The notes below the pieces were generated by a model. The model saw only the letters and a list, made by a program, of their open reading frames with translations. It was not told the origin of the DNA and searched no databases. The position numbers and the translations under genes were made by a program. Shown here in pieces: positions 8,186-17,331 of a DNA stretch of 39,705 nucleotides (the first letter of the stretch is position 1; every line of letters starts with the position of its first letter). This stretch comes from Sphaerochaetaceae bacterium (lineage in GTDB: Bacteria; Spirochaetota; Spirochaetia; Sphaerochaetales; Sphaerochaetaceae): the NCBI GenBank assembly GCA_024698005.1, contig JAILRW010000033.1, positions 1 through 39,705 of the forward strand. Direction: 5' to 3'.

Positions 8186-9694
8186 ATGAAAGCTATTAAA
8201 GTAAATGCAAAGGATAACGTTGCTGTTGTCATTGCACCTGCAAAAAAAGGAGAAGTCCTTGAGGGTTTTGGCATCACATTGCTAGATGATGTTCCTCAGG
8301 GGCACAAGGCCGCACTCGTTCCTTTGAAAAAGGGAGATGCTGTTACAAGATATGGCGTAACACTTGGCTATATGATGGTTGATGTAGAGCCAGGAAATTG
8401 GATAAACGAACATATGATTGAGTTGCCACCATCACCAGCTGTTGCTGATCTCAAGTGTGGCAAGAAAGGGTACTATCCAGAAGAGGATCCAGAAAGAAAA
8501 ACTTGGATGGGCTATGACAATGGTCCTGGCAAGTATGCTGGCACAAGAAACATCCTTGGTATCTCAACAACAGTTCAGTGCTGTGCAGGTGTCTTGAGAT
8601 ATGCAACAGATAAGATCAAGAAGGAAATCCTTCCTAAATATCCAAATGTTGATGATGTGGATGCTCTCATCCATCCATATGGCTGTGGCGTTGCAATCAA
8701 TGCTCCTGATGCAGTAATTCCAATCAGAAGTGTCAGAAACTTGGCTAGAAACCCTAACTTCGGTGGCGAGCTCATGTTTGTTAGTCTCGGTTGTGAGAAG
8801 CTTTCCCTTGATAAAGTTCTAGACCCAGAAGAGATCAACGATGACAATGTTGTCGTTCTTCAGGAGTGCCAGGGCTTTACCGGAATGGTAGATGCAATCT
8901 GTGAGATGGCAGAAAAGAAGCTCAAGAAGCTCAACGAAAGAAAGAGAACAGAACTTCCTCTTTCAAAGCTTTGTGTAGGAACTCAGTGTGGTGGTTCTGA
9001 TGCTTTTTCTGGCCTTTCCGCAAATCCTTCTATCGGTTATGCATTTGACCTCTTGGCAAAGGGTGGAGCAACCTGTATGTTTAGTGAGGTAACAGAGGTA
9101 AGAGATGGTGTTCATATCATCGCAGACCGCTGTCAGGATGAAGCCTCTGTTGAGAAGCTCAAGAAGGAGATAAGCTGGTATGACAACTACCTTGCAAAGG
9201 CAAGTGTAGACAGAAGTGCTAATCCAACTCCGGGCAATAAGAAGGGTGGCCTTTCCAACATTGTTGAGAAAGCTTGTGGTTCTATTGCAAAGAGTGGTAA
9301 TGCGCCAATCATGCAGGTAATTGGACCAGCAGAGCTGCCAACAAGAAGTGGTATGACATTTGCTGCAACTCCAGCTTCTGATATTGTATGTGGACCTACA
9401 CAGGTTGCATCAGGTATTACAATTCAGGTATTCTCAACAGGTCGTGGTACTCCATATAGCCTCAAAGAAGTTCCTGTAATCAAGCTGTGTACTAGACATG
9501 ATATCAAGGTTCAGTGGCCTGATCTCTTCGATATTGACACAGGTGATGTTCTCACTGGCGAAAAGAGTATCAAGGAGTTTGGCCATCAGCTTTACAACTT
9601 GATTCTTGATGTTGCAGAGGGAAAGAAGCCTTGTGCAGAAAAGCTTGGTATCTACAATGACCTTATTGTAGATAATCCAGCACCAATAACGTAA
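8186..9694 (+). CDS. garD: galactarate dehydratase
   Basis: This UxaA/GarD-family enzyme dehydrates galactarate (meso) to 5-keto-4-deoxy-D-glucarate. The 502 residues contain the N-terminal SAF-like domain (about 1-85, with DVPQGHKAALVPL) and the catalytic part. Blocks such as LPKYPNVD, YGCGVAINAP.AVIPIR, NPNFGGE, QCGGSDAFSG, SEVTEVRD, DRSANPTPGNKKGGL, ATPASD, QVASGIT and TGRGTPY follow E. coli GarD closely, more so than altronate dehydratase UxaA. Conserved cysteines and histidines for metal binding are present. The start follows AAGAAAGGACAG. It has its own promoter region after the garR terminator and is followed by the IclR regulator. Altronate dehydratase remains a minor alternative. Confidence 0.92.
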   Translation: MKAIKVNAKDNVAVVIAPAKKGEVLEGFGITLLDDVPQGHKAALVPLKKGDAVTRYGVTLGYMMVDVEPGNWINEHMIELPPSPAVADLKCGKKGYYPEEDPERKTWMGYDNGPGKYAGTRNILGISTTVQCCAGVLRYATDKIKKEILPKYPNVDDVDALIHPYGCGVAINAPDAVIPIRSVRNLARNPNFGGELMFVSLGCEKLSLDKVLDPEEINDDNVVVLQECQGFTGMVDAICEMAEKKLKKLNERKRTELPLSKLCVGTQCGGSDAFSGLSANPSIGYAFDLLAKGGATCMFSEVTEVRDGVHIIADRCQDEASVEKLKKEISWYDNYLAKASVDRSANPTPGNKKGGLSNIVEKACGSIAKSGNAPIMQVIGPAELPTRSGMTFAATPASDIVCGPTQVASGITIQVFSTGRGTPYSLKEVPVIKLCTRHDIKVQWPDLFDIDTGDVLTGEKSIKEFGHQLYNLILDVAEGKKPCAEKLGIYNDLIVDNPAPIT

Positions 9695-9707
9695 TAGAAA
9701 GAAGTTA

Positions 9708-9740
9708 TCTGTGCTCCATGCCTACATCGGGGAGCACAGA
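9708..9740 (+). other. stem-loop between garD and the IclR gene
   Basis: TCTGTGCTCC (9708-9717) pairs perfectly with GGAGCACAGA (9731-9740) across a 13-base loop, starting 14 bases after the garD stop. No T-run follows, so it is not a standard terminator. It may stabilise or process the garD message, or set the level of the regulator downstream. Confidence 0.7.
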
Positions 9741-9773
9741 ATAATATTTAATAGAGAGGGTTTAATTAATAAA

Positions 9774-10553
9774 ATGGTTGTTGATCAGGATAGGTACAAC
9801 ATCAAGGGTATTGAAAGGGGTTTCAAAATTCTTGATCTTGTCGCAGAAAGAGGTGCTATAGGAATTCCAGATGTCTGTGAAGCTTTGGATGTGAACACAA
9901 ACATGGCTTTCAGGCTTCTCACTAGTATTCAGAAGTCAGGTTACCTCATCAAAGAAGAAAGGACAGGTCTTTATACTCTTTCACTTAAGATTCTTTCTCT
10001 TTCCAATGTTGCATTGCAGTCTCTTGAGATCAGAAAGTTTGCAATGCCTTATATGGAAATCTTCTGGAGCAGCTTCCAGAAGGCTAATGTCAATCTTGGT
10101 ATGAAGCATGGTGACGACATCCTCATTATTGAAAGAATTGAAGGCCTTTCTCTACCAAGAACCTACTTTACTCCAGGAAAGCAGATTCCTTTCCACTGCA
10201 CTGGTCTTGGAAAGGTTCTTTGCTGTGAGATGAGTGACGAAGAGATTGAAAGATTGATTAAGGTAAAGGGCTTGAAAGCTTATACTTCTCAGACAATCGT
10301 TGACCACGATAAGATGATAGATGAGCTTGCCAAGGTAAAGGCAGAAGGTGTTGGCAGAGACAGAAATGAGTTTATCTTTGGTGACAACTGTTCTGCAGTC
10401 CCTATCAGGAACAAGGCAGGACAGATTGTAGCAGGAATCAGTGCAAGTGCTCTTTCTGCGAATATGAGTGAGCAGGAGATTGAGGATATGATCCCTCGTC
10501 TTAAGGAGACTGCTGGAAGAATATCAGGCATGCTCGGATATATTACAGTTTAA
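9774..10553 (+). CDS. IclR-family transcriptional regulator, probable regulator of the galactarate genes
   Basis: This 259-residue protein has an N-terminal winged helix-turn-helix (RGFKILDLVAERG...IPDVCEALDVNTNMAFRLLTSI, about residues 12-60) and a C-terminal IclR effector-binding domain (about 80-255). The effector domain includes the typical FHCTGLGKVLC, GVGRDRNEF and AGISASAL segments. I chose the ATG at 9774, preceded by AGAGAGGG. A GTG at 9711 in the same frame lies inside the stem-loop and would add 21 atypical residues. Position after garD suggests control of the galactarate genes in response to a sugar acid or its product; the palindrome at 8095 is a candidate site. Confidence 0.9.
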   Translation: MVVDQDRYNIKGIERGFKILDLVAERGAIGIPDVCEALDVNTNMAFRLLTSIQKSGYLIKEERTGLYTLSLKILSLSNVALQSLEIRKFAMPYMEIFWSSFQKANVNLGMKHGDDILIIERIEGLSLPRTYFTPGKQIPFHCTGLGKVLCCEMSDEEIERLIKVKGLKAYTSQTIVDHDKMIDELAKVKAEGVGRDRNEFIFGDNCSAVPIRNKAGQIVAGISASALSANMSEQEIEDMIPRLKETAGRISGMLGYITV

Positions 10554-10559
10554 AATAAG

Positions 10560-10589
10560 GCCCTTCGTTGTACGAAGGGCTGTTGTTGT
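10560..10589 (+). terminator. terminator after the IclR gene
   Basis: GCCCTTCG, loop TTGTA, CGAAGGGC (10560-10580) is followed by TGTTGTTG. Confidence 0.75.
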
Positions 10590-10611
10590 AAAAATATTGC
10601 AGTTTGAAAAC

Positions 10612-10637
10612 AAATGGCCCAGAAGGGCCATTTTTTG
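10612..10637. terminator. bidirectional terminator between the IclR and TraB-like genes
   Basis: AAATGGCCC, loop AGAA, GGGCCATTT is followed by a T-run on the plus strand and by TTTGTTTTC on the minus strand. It serves the convergent TraB-like gene ending at 10652 and backs up the preceding plus-strand terminator. Confidence 0.82.
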
Positions 10638-10651
10638 TCTCTGCTGAACTT

Positions 10652-11839
10652 TTAGATCATCGTCAAAAGGAATGGGAAAGCTACAAGAGTTCCAAAAACT
10701 GATCCAAGGGAAGAAAGGAAGAATACTAGCAGAGCGTGAAGAATTCTGTTCCTGTACCAACCCTTCAGTGTCATTGAGTCATCATTAATGGCTTCGAAGT
10801 CCTTTACCTTTGGCTTTTTGAAGGTTGCTTCCAATATACCTCCAAGCATACCTACGCCCAGAACAGGTGCAAGCGCGAATAGAGGAGCAGTAACTGTACA
10901 AGCAATGATATTTAGGATGTGTGCTCCTGAGATCAAAGTTGCAATAAATGTACAGCTTGCATTTACTATTCCCCAATAGATAAATGCTCTGAGACCCTGA
11001 TCCCAACCAGAATTGAATGCTGATGCAAAAATAATGAGGATCAAAAGAGTTGGAACTATAAACTGCATTGCACCTGAGAGCCAACCACCGCTTGGAATAA
11101 CAGTAAGTTCTTCAAGAGAAGGAGTCTTTTCTCCTTTGTCCAGTTTTCCAATTGTGGAAATTACACCCTGTGTATGACCCGCTCCAATAACGGCAATCTT
11201 CTTCTTTCCTGGAGCTTCAAAAATGGAACGGCCAAGGTAGCAGTCTCTCTCATCGATGAGAACTTCCTTTACACTTGGAAGCTCCTTGGAAAGCTCGTCC
11301 ATCATCGACTGAAGTGTATCTTGCTTCTTGAGCTCTTCAAGTTCCTCCGGGGTAATTTCTTCCTTGGAGAAAGCTGCTGTTATAAGGGTTGCAAGTAGCT
11401 TGCACTTGTTCCAGAGGTTACTCTTTGCCCAGGCTCTGCGGAAGGTTGTCTGGATTTCTCTGTCACATAACGAAACAGGGATATTCTTCTCCTTTGCTTT
11501 TTCTGCAGCTCCCAGGATCTCTTCACCTGGTTTTGTGCCTGTCTGAAGACCCATTCTTCTCTGGAAAGAGGCAAGCGCAGTGTTTGCTAAAAGTAAAAAG
11601 CCTTTTCCTTCCCTGAAAACAGTTCTTATATCCTTTTCTTCCCAGCTCTTCTTCTGGGTCTTGGATTTCATTCTTCCATCATCAAGCTCGACACAGACCC
11701 TATCAGGGTTCTCTGAATCGATAAGGGTTGAAACCTCTTCTACACTGTTCTGGCTTATATGTGCAGTACCGACAAGGACGATCTCCTGATCTTCTAGGGT
11801 AAGTCTATGTACGGTATCACTAATCTTTTCTACATTCAT
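10652..11839 (-). CDS. TraB/PrgY-family membrane protein
   Basis: The protein has 395 residues. The N-terminal soluble part (about 1-250) shows the TraB/GumN motifs: VLVGTAHIS near residue 22, an acidic CVELDDGR segment, LCDREIQTTFRRAW, DERD, and VIGAGHTQGV near residue 215. These resemble a Tiki/EreA-like metallohydrolase fold. The C-terminal third (about 260-395) has four or five hydrophobic segments, so the protein is membrane-anchored. Enterococcal PrgY/TraB blocks self-pheromone activity; in most bacteria the role is unknown. No ribosome binding site is visible before the ATG. It is monocistronic between two intergenic regions. Function is inferred only at family level. Confidence 0.85.
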   Translation of the reverse strand: MNVEKISDTVHRLTLEDQEIVLVGTAHISQNSVEEVSTLIDSENPDRVCVELDDGRMKSKTQKKSWEEKDIRTVFREGKGFLLLANTALASFQRRMGLQTGTKPGEEILGAAEKAKEKNIPVSLCDREIQTTFRRAWAKSNLWNKCKLLATLITAAFSKEEITPEELEELKKQDTLQSMMDELSKELPSVKEVLIDERDCYLGRSIFEAPGKKKIAVIGAGHTQGVISTIGKLDKGEKTPSLEELTVIPSGGWLSGAMQFIVPTLLILIIFASAFNSGWDQGLRAFIYWGIVNASCTFIATLISGAHILNIIACTVTAPLFALAPVLGVGMLGGILEATFKKPKVKDFEAINDDSMTLKGWYRNRILHALLVFFLSSLGSVFGTLVAFPFLLTMI

Positions 11840-12003
11840 ATTGTGTTAAATATAACGAATCAAGGGAGTACTAACAAGGGCATAGGAGATTAGAGATTTG
11901 TACGTTATGTGAATTTTATTATTTTTTAGTGATGCCTTTTTTTCAAGAGGTAACATTCCCAAAAGGACTGCCGGAAACAGCTAACTATATTGAAATAAAA
12001 GAG

Positions 12004-13212
12004 ATGTCCATTTATCATGAACGCATGAAATATTCAGTTACAAAAAATACATCTCTGTTTAGATATCAGTATGACAAGCAGAAGCTCTTTGAAGGAGCAT
12101 GGCCAATCAAGGATGGCGTTTCTGTAAACGCTTATCTCGTTCAGGGAAGTGAAAAGACTGCTCTTATTGATTATGTTGAGGAAGGAGCCTCCTTCGATGA
12201 AGAACTCAAGGAGCTCGGCCTCACAGTGGAAGATATCGATGTCCTCGTTCTTAACCATATGGAGCCAGACCACACAGGTGGACTAAGGGATTTCTTCAAG
12301 AGAAGACCTGACATTCCTGTATACTGCACCAAGATTGCATCCACAGAGCTTATCAGCCTCTATGATAAGAAGGATGCACACGTAATTAAGCCAATGGAAG
12401 AACTCGACCTTGGTGGTGCAACTCTCGCTTTTATCCCAGTTCCTAATGTCCACTGGCCAGACACAATGTCCACTTTATACAAGGAAGAGGGAATCCTCTT
12501 CTCTTGTGATGCCTTTGGTGCATTCGGTGAGACAAAGAGTGTTTACGATGATGAGCTGACAGAAGAGGAGAAAAACCTTCTCGCAACAGAGACCGAGAGA
12601 TACTATGCAAACATTGTAGCTCCATTCTCCAATTTTGTTCTCAAGGCTGTAGATTCTGTTTCTGCACTCGATATAAAGATGGTATGTCCTAGCCACGGTA
12701 TCCTTTGGAGAAAGGATGTAAAGTGTATCATCGATTGGTACAAGAGACTTGCTACCTATTTTGCTGGTCCAAGAGAGAAGGAAATTGCAATGCTCCTTAG
12801 CAGCATGTATGGCAATACCAAGGCTCTTGCAGACGAGCTGGTAAAGAGAGCTGAAGAAGCAGGTGTAAAGATGCACGTTGTAAGAATTCCTGACGACGGA
12901 GCTTCTTTCCTTCTCGAGAAGGCATGGAGAAGTGAAGCTCTTGTTGTTGCTGCTCCTACCTATGAGAAGGCAATGTTCCCAGAAGCTGTATATGCAATGG
13001 ACCTGCTTGCTAGAAAGGGCATAAAGGGAAGAAAGAGCATGTTCTTTGGTTCAAGCCTCTGGTCTGGTGGCGCTGCTGCTGAGTATAAGGGCCTTGCAGA
13101 GAAGATGGGTCTTGAGGTCGTTGATGCAATCGACTACAGAGGTGTTGGCACAGAAGCTGACAGAGCGAAAGTTTTTGCAGCCTTCGATCAGATTCTCGAA
13201 GCTTTGAAGTAA
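12004..13212 (+). CDS. flavodiiron protein (FprA-type A-type flavoprotein)
   Basis: Flavodiiron proteins reduce oxygen or nitric oxide in the cytoplasm of anaerobes and microaerophiles. The N-terminal metallo-beta-lactamase-like domain holds the diiron ligands HMEPDH (H85, E87, D89, H90 from this start), VHWPDTM, CDAFG and PSHG. A flavodoxin domain begins near residue 260 (SSMYGNTKAL) with later SSLWSGGA. There is no rubredoxin or flavin-reductase extension, so it needs an external electron donor. The start is uncertain: ATGs at 11932, 12004 and 12025 are in frame and none has a strong ribosome binding site. The gene stands alone and ends at a good terminator. Confidence 0.92.
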   Translation: MSIYHERMKYSVTKNTSLFRYQYDKQKLFEGAWPIKDGVSVNAYLVQGSEKTALIDYVEEGASFDEELKELGLTVEDIDVLVLNHMEPDHTGGLRDFFKRRPDIPVYCTKIASTELISLYDKKDAHVIKPMEELDLGGATLAFIPVPNVHWPDTMSTLYKEEGILFSCDAFGAFGETKSVYDDELTEEEKNLLATETERYYANIVAPFSNFVLKAVDSVSALDIKMVCPSHGILWRKDVKCIIDWYKRLATYFAGPREKEIAMLLSSMYGNTKALADELVKRAEEAGVKMHVVRIPDDGASFLLEKAWRSEALVVAAPTYEKAMFPEAVYAMDLLARKGIKGRKSMFFGSSLWSGGAAAEYKGLAEKMGLEVVDAIDYRGVGTEADRAKVFAAFDQILEALK

Positions 13213-13235
13213 TAAATCAAAACTCATATATGACA

Positions 13236-13268
13236 ATGGCCTCCCGCAGGAGGCCATTTGTGTTTTAT
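13236..13268 (+). terminator. terminator after the flavodiiron gene
   Basis: ATGGCCTCC, loop CGCA, GGAGGCCAT (13236-13257) is followed by TTGTGTTTT. Confidence 0.88.
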
Positions 13269-13276
13269 AGGTTTTT

Positions 13277-14722
13277 TCAATCAATTTTCTCAAGGAAGTA
13301 TTTGATAAAACCGAGTGTCCTTTCTGCAGATTCTGCTTCAAGCTTTTCGTTAATTGAATGGACATCCCAGAGGTTTGGTCCTATAGAGACGGAGTCCATT
13401 CCTTCAAGACGGGCATTGATTACACCACATTCAAGACCTGCATGGATACAGGTGACTATAGGCTCCTTGCCATTGTAGAAATCTCTGTATGCATTTTCCA
13501 AAGCCTTTTCAAGCTTTGAATTTGGATCTGGTGCCCAGCCAGGGTAGGAACCACTGATCTTGATCTTGAAGCCGAAAGCTTCCGCAGCAGCTGCAACCCT
13601 GTAAGCAGTTTCAAGCTTTGCAGATTCAATCAGGGATCTGCTGGAGTTGATCAACTTGAACTCTTTATCATCAAGAGAAGCGATGGCAACATTGTTGCTT
13701 GTCTCAACGACGCCAGAAATGGCGGCAGACATGCCCTGTACGTTACAAGGAGTTAGATAGATAGCTTCAATGATGTCGTGGCTGCACTTTGCTTTCACAG
13801 CTTCTTTAGGACCGCTCTTTTCTTTTGTAAGTGTCAGGACCAGATCTGGGTCTGTAATTGCATACTCGATCTTGAGCTCCTGCTCTACCTGATTTACTAC
13901 GCTTATCAGTGTTTCAGCTTCCTCTGCCTTTACACAGAAGCTGATATGCGCTTCAGAAGGGATGACATTTCTCTTAGTTCCACCCTTAATGTCACAGATC
14001 ATGAAATCTGGAGCTCTGTGCATTACTCTAGAAATCGCCTTTATTGCATTTAGTCTTCCCTTGTGGATTTCACCACCAGAGTGACCTCCAAGCAGTCCGG
14101 AGATAGAGAGTGTAAAGAATTCGGCATCTTTGTAGACAGCTTCTCTTGCTGCTCTCTTGGTTACATCTATTTCGATACCACCAGCACAGCCTGTGTAGAT
14201 GATACCTTCTTCTTCACTGTCGATGTTTACTAGCTTTCTTGCTGATAGCTTTGTGGTGTCGAAAGCGAATGCTCCATCCATACCAGTCTCTTCAGAAACA
14301 GTGAAGAGACATTCGATAGGGCCATGCTTGGCACTTTCATCAGTAATGATTGTCATGGCCATGGCAACAGCGATGCCATTGTCTGCACCCAAGGAGGTGT
14401 CTTTTGCTCTTACATACCCTCCATCATAGACAATTTCAATAGGATCCTTTGTGAAGTCATGCTTACTTTCCCTGGTCTTTACACATACCATATCCATATG
14501 ACCCTGGAGACAGACACAAGGGACGTTTTCCATACCTTCTGTTGCTGGAACATAGTAGTATACATTGCCGATCTTATCTGTATCGGTCTTGATTCCTCTT
14601 TCTTTTGCCCAATCAAGCAGGAATGTTCTTATTCCTTCTTCGTTTCCGGATTCTCTTGGGATACTTGAGATTGCAGTGAAGTTCTCCCAGAGCGTCTTTT
14701 CACTCAAATTGTCATACCACAT
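13277..14722 (-). CDS. pepD: aminoacyl-histidine dipeptidase (PepD, M20 family)
   Basis: This cytoplasmic zinc dipeptidase cleaves Xaa-His and other dipeptides. The 481 residues contain the metal-binding motifs LQGHMDMVC, KDTSLGADNGIA and TVSEETGMDGA, plus the C-terminal HAGLECG, in the order normal for PepD (E. coli PepD is about 485 aa). The chosen ATG at 14722 follows AAAGGAAA and sits one base after the nagA stop (TGATATG). An in-frame ATG further upstream would overlap nagA and add a charged, atypical leader. It is the third gene of a MATE-nagA-pepD operon. Confidence 0.94.
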   Translation of the reverse strand: MWYDNLSEKTLWENFTAISSIPRESGNEEGIRTFLLDWAKERGIKTDTDKIGNVYYYVPATEGMENVPCVCLQGHMDMVCVKTRESKHDFTKDPIEIVYDGGYVRAKDTSLGADNGIAVAMAMTIITDESAKHGPIECLFTVSEETGMDGAFAFDTTKLSARKLVNIDSEEEGIIYTGCAGGIEIDVTKRAAREAVYKDAEFFTLSISGLLGGHSGGEIHKGRLNAIKAISRVMHRAPDFMICDIKGGTKRNVIPSEAHISFCVKAEEAETLISVVNQVEQELKIEYAITDPDLVLTLTKEKSGPKEAVKAKCSHDIIEAIYLTPCNVQGMSAAISGVVETSNNVAIASLDDKEFKLINSSRSLIESAKLETAYRVAAAAEAFGFKIKISGSYPGWAPDPNSKLEKALENAYRDFYNGKEPIVTCIHAGLECGVINARLEGMDSVSIGPNLWDVHSINEKLEAESAERTLGFIKYFLEKID

Positions 14723-14723
14723 A

Positions 14724-15890
14724 TCAAATTTCCTTTCCGATGAAACCCTCTCTTGGAGAGCCATCAATAAATAACGCTTTAACCTTTAGCTCTTCATCCA
14801 GGACAAGAATATCAGCCCTGTATGAGACCTTTAGATAACCAATTCTATCAAATCCATGAAGGGTAGCAGGTGTGGATGTTGCACTTTTGAGAGCGTCCAC
14901 TAACGGGACTCCCCAAGAGACAAGATTCCTAACTCCCTGATCCATTCCCAGACAGGAGCCAACAATCAAAGAAGAATCATTTTTACTTACGAAGGTTCCA
15001 TCTTTCAATGTCGACTCTATTCCATTTATGCTGAAGATCCCGTTTCCCAGTTGACTAGGCAGTAGACTGTCGGTTACTAACACAGCTCTATCCTTTTTAA
15101 GTCTGTAGACCATATTGACTACTTCTGGTACAACATGGTGTCCGTCAGCAATGATTTCAGTATACATATCCTCATCTGCTAGTGCAAAGCCTGCACAGCC
15201 TAAATCTCTATGGTGAAGAGGGCTCATTGCATTGAAAAGGTGGGTAACTCCCTTAAAGCCGTTTCTCTTTGCCTTCTTCATATCCTCTCCTGTACAGTTC
15301 GTATGACCTGCCATTAGAGTTATGTGCCTTTCTTTTGCCAATAGAGAAAGCTTTTCAATATTAGCCTTTTCTGGTGCTGCAGTCATGATTCTTACATTTT
15401 TAAGAGCTGTCAGGCTATCAAAGCTATCTCTATCAAACTCCCGTATTCCTTCTTTATCCTGACCACCAACCTTCTTTTCAGAAAGGTAAGGACCTTCATG
15501 GTTTACACCAAGAATTCTGGCACCTGTTTCTTTTCCCATACTAGCAACTATGCTTTTGTAGGAGAGAAGCATCTTTTCAATAGGCGCTGTGTAGGTAGTG
15601 GGGCAGAATGAGGAGACACCATTTTTAGTTATTGCTCTGGACCAGTTAATAATAGCTTCAGGATCATTATCCTCAATTCCAAAACCATAAGAGCCATGGG
15701 TGTGAGTATCTATGTATCCAGGAGCTATCAAAAGGCCAGATGCATCAATTGCAAGATAATTCTTTCTTGCTTTAATTGCAGGATGAGGCGCAATCTCTTC
15801 TATAAGTCCATCTCTGAAACGGATGGACATGTTGTCTCTTATTGTTTCTCCATCAAAGAGTCTTGCATTCTGGATTATATATCCCTTCAT
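14724..15890 (-). CDS. nagA: N-acetylglucosamine-6-phosphate deacetylase
   Basis: NagA removes acetate from GlcNAc-6-phosphate, feeding amino sugars into glycolysis or wall synthesis. The 388-residue amidohydrolase shows the metal-binding DTHTHG, the NHEGPYL segment carrying the catalytic-site Glu, AGHTNCT, THLFNAMSP, ADGHHV and LVTDS, all in family order. I chose the ATG at 15890 (MKGYIIQ). A TTG at 15914 in the same frame would overlap the MATE gene. It is spaced 13 bases from the MATE gene and one base from pepD, so these form one operon. No nagB is next to it, so glucosamine-6-phosphate deaminase must be elsewhere. Confidence 0.93.
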   Translation of the reverse strand: MKGYIIQNARLFDGETIRDNMSIRFRDGLIEEIAPHPAIKARKNYLAIDASGLLIAPGYIDTHTHGSYGFGIEDNDPEAIINWSRAITKNGVSSFCPTTYTAPIEKMLLSYKSIVASMGKETGARILGVNHEGPYLSEKKVGGQDKEGIREFDRDSFDSLTALKNVRIMTAAPEKANIEKLSLLAKERHITLMAGHTNCTGEDMKKAKRNGFKGVTHLFNAMSPLHHRDLGCAGFALADEDMYTEIIADGHHVVPEVVNMVYRLKKDRAVLVTDSLLPSQLGNGIFSINGIESTLKDGTFVSKNDSSLIVGSCLGMDQGVRNLVSWGVPLVDALKSATSTPATLHGFDRIGYLKVSYRADILVLDEELKVKALFIDGSPREGFIGKEI

Positions 15891-15903
15891 GTTCTTGATT
15901 ATA

Positions 15904-17247
15904 TCAAGACTCAATAGCTTTCATCCACATTCGTTTATTCAAATGTCTTGCTCCAACAACTACTTTAACTAAGTCATTAAGATGAACAAAAGCAATTACT
16001 GCATAAATTGGAAGTCCAAGCCCTGTGGTTAAAAAAGCAAGAGGTATTGCGACAAAGAACATGCAACCGGTCTCTCCCATAAAGGAGTAGCGAGTGTCTC
16101 CTCCTGCTCTGAAGATGCCAACATAGTATACTAGACCAACACTGATAATTGGTTGGTATATAGCACTTATTATAAGAGTGATAAGTGTTTCGTTCTTGAG
16201 TGCATATGAGATATTGAAAAGCTGTACGAGAAGAGGAGAGATGAGTGCCATGAGAAGGCCATGTGCAAGGCTGAGGGTCAGAGCAACTTTTACAGTCTCC
16301 TTTGCATATTTCTGGACATTCTCTTCTTCTCCTCCTGCTCCAAGGAGCTGACTCAGAACTACTGTAGCTGCGGATGCAATGCCCCAAGCGGTGATAAAGA
16401 ATACATTTTCGATAGACTCTACTATGCTTATAGCTGCGAAGGACTCTGTACCAAGTTTCGAGTATGCAACTTTACATATTGAAAGACCTATTGCGTAGAA
16501 GAGCTCATTGCAGAGAATAGGTAGACATATTTTCAAGTAGTCATAGGCAAAGGATGCTTTCCATGAGAATGCAACAGAGAATCTCCTGATCCTATATGGC
16601 TCTCTTCCTCTGTAAGAGAGAAAGACAATAATAAAGGTCTCAACGAATCTTGATGCTACAGTTGCAATAGCAGCACCCTGGACTTCAAGCCTTGGGAATG
16701 GACCAAATCCAAAGATGAGGAAGTAGTTTCCAACAGCATTCAAGGACAGAGCTATTATCGTAGAATAAAGAGGTATGCTAGTCTTGCCAACACTTCTGAA
16801 TCCTGTTGAATAGATAAAGGCAAGAGCATATAGAAAGTAACTTGGTGAAACCGTTTTGAGGTACTTTACTCCGACTGATATTACTCTCTCATCCTGTGAA
16901 AAGATGTGCACTGTTGTATGAGGAAAGAAGAAAGAGGCGATGAAAAAGATAAAAGAAAAGAGAAAAGAAAAGACAAGACCAATCGCCATGACCTTTTCCA
17001 TCCCGTCTTCATTCTTTGCACCGTAGAAGCGAGCAAGAAAAACAGAAACACCGCTGGCAATACCAAAAACACTTAAGTTGAGAAGTAAGTTTATCTGGTT
17101 TGCGATACCAACAGCTGCTATAGACACTTCTCCTAGCTGCCCGACCATCAGGGTATCCAAGAAAGACAGGGCAGTTGTCAGAAGCTGCTGAAGCATTATA
17201 GGGATAGCAACAAGCATTAATTTCTTTTTAAAAGTTTTATCTTGCAT
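15904..17247 (-). CDS. MATE-family multidrug/sodium efflux transporter
   Basis: This is a 447-residue inner-membrane protein with twelve predicted hydrophobic segments arranged as two six-helix halves. It begins with the MATE signature PIMLQQLLTTALSFLDTLMVGQLG, here trimmed to PIMLQQ...DTLMVGQLG in meaning, and has ARFYGAKN in the first half and SQLLGAGG in the second. The family exports cationic drugs or metabolites in exchange for Na+ or H+. Placement before nagA and pepD suggests co-expression, but the substrate cannot be read from sequence. The ATG at 17247 is preferred to an in-frame TTG at 17286. Confidence 0.92.
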   Translation of the reverse strand: MQDKTFKKKLMLVAIPIMLQQLLTTALSFLDTLMVGQLGEVSIAAVGIANQINLLLNLSVFGIASGVSVFLARFYGAKNEDGMEKVMAIGLVFSFLFSFIFFIASFFFPHTTVHIFSQDERVISVGVKYLKTVSPSYFLYALAFIYSTGFRSVGKTSIPLYSTIIALSLNAVGNYFLIFGFGPFPRLEVQGAAIATVASRFVETFIIVFLSYRGREPYRIRRFSVAFSWKASFAYDYLKICLPILCNELFYAIGLSICKVAYSKLGTESFAAISIVESIENVFFITAWGIASAATVVLSQLLGAGGEEENVQKYAKETVKVALTLSLAHGLLMALISPLLVQLFNISYALKNETLITLIISAIYQPIISVGLVYYVGIFRAGGDTRYSFMGETGCMFFVAIPLAFLTTGLGLPIYAVIAFVHLNDLVKVVVGARHLNKRMWMKAIES

Positions 17248-17331
17248 AATCGAAAAGATATTCTCATTTAATAAGGATATTTTCAATTGAGAAAATTCTT
17301 TATTCTTGTCATATGTGAGAATATCATCTAA

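Noticed and set aside
9711-9773. Longer IclR regulator starting at GTG 9711
   Set aside because: The codons lie in a strong stem-loop, lack a ribosome binding site and give an atypical leader; the ATG at 9774 fits the family.
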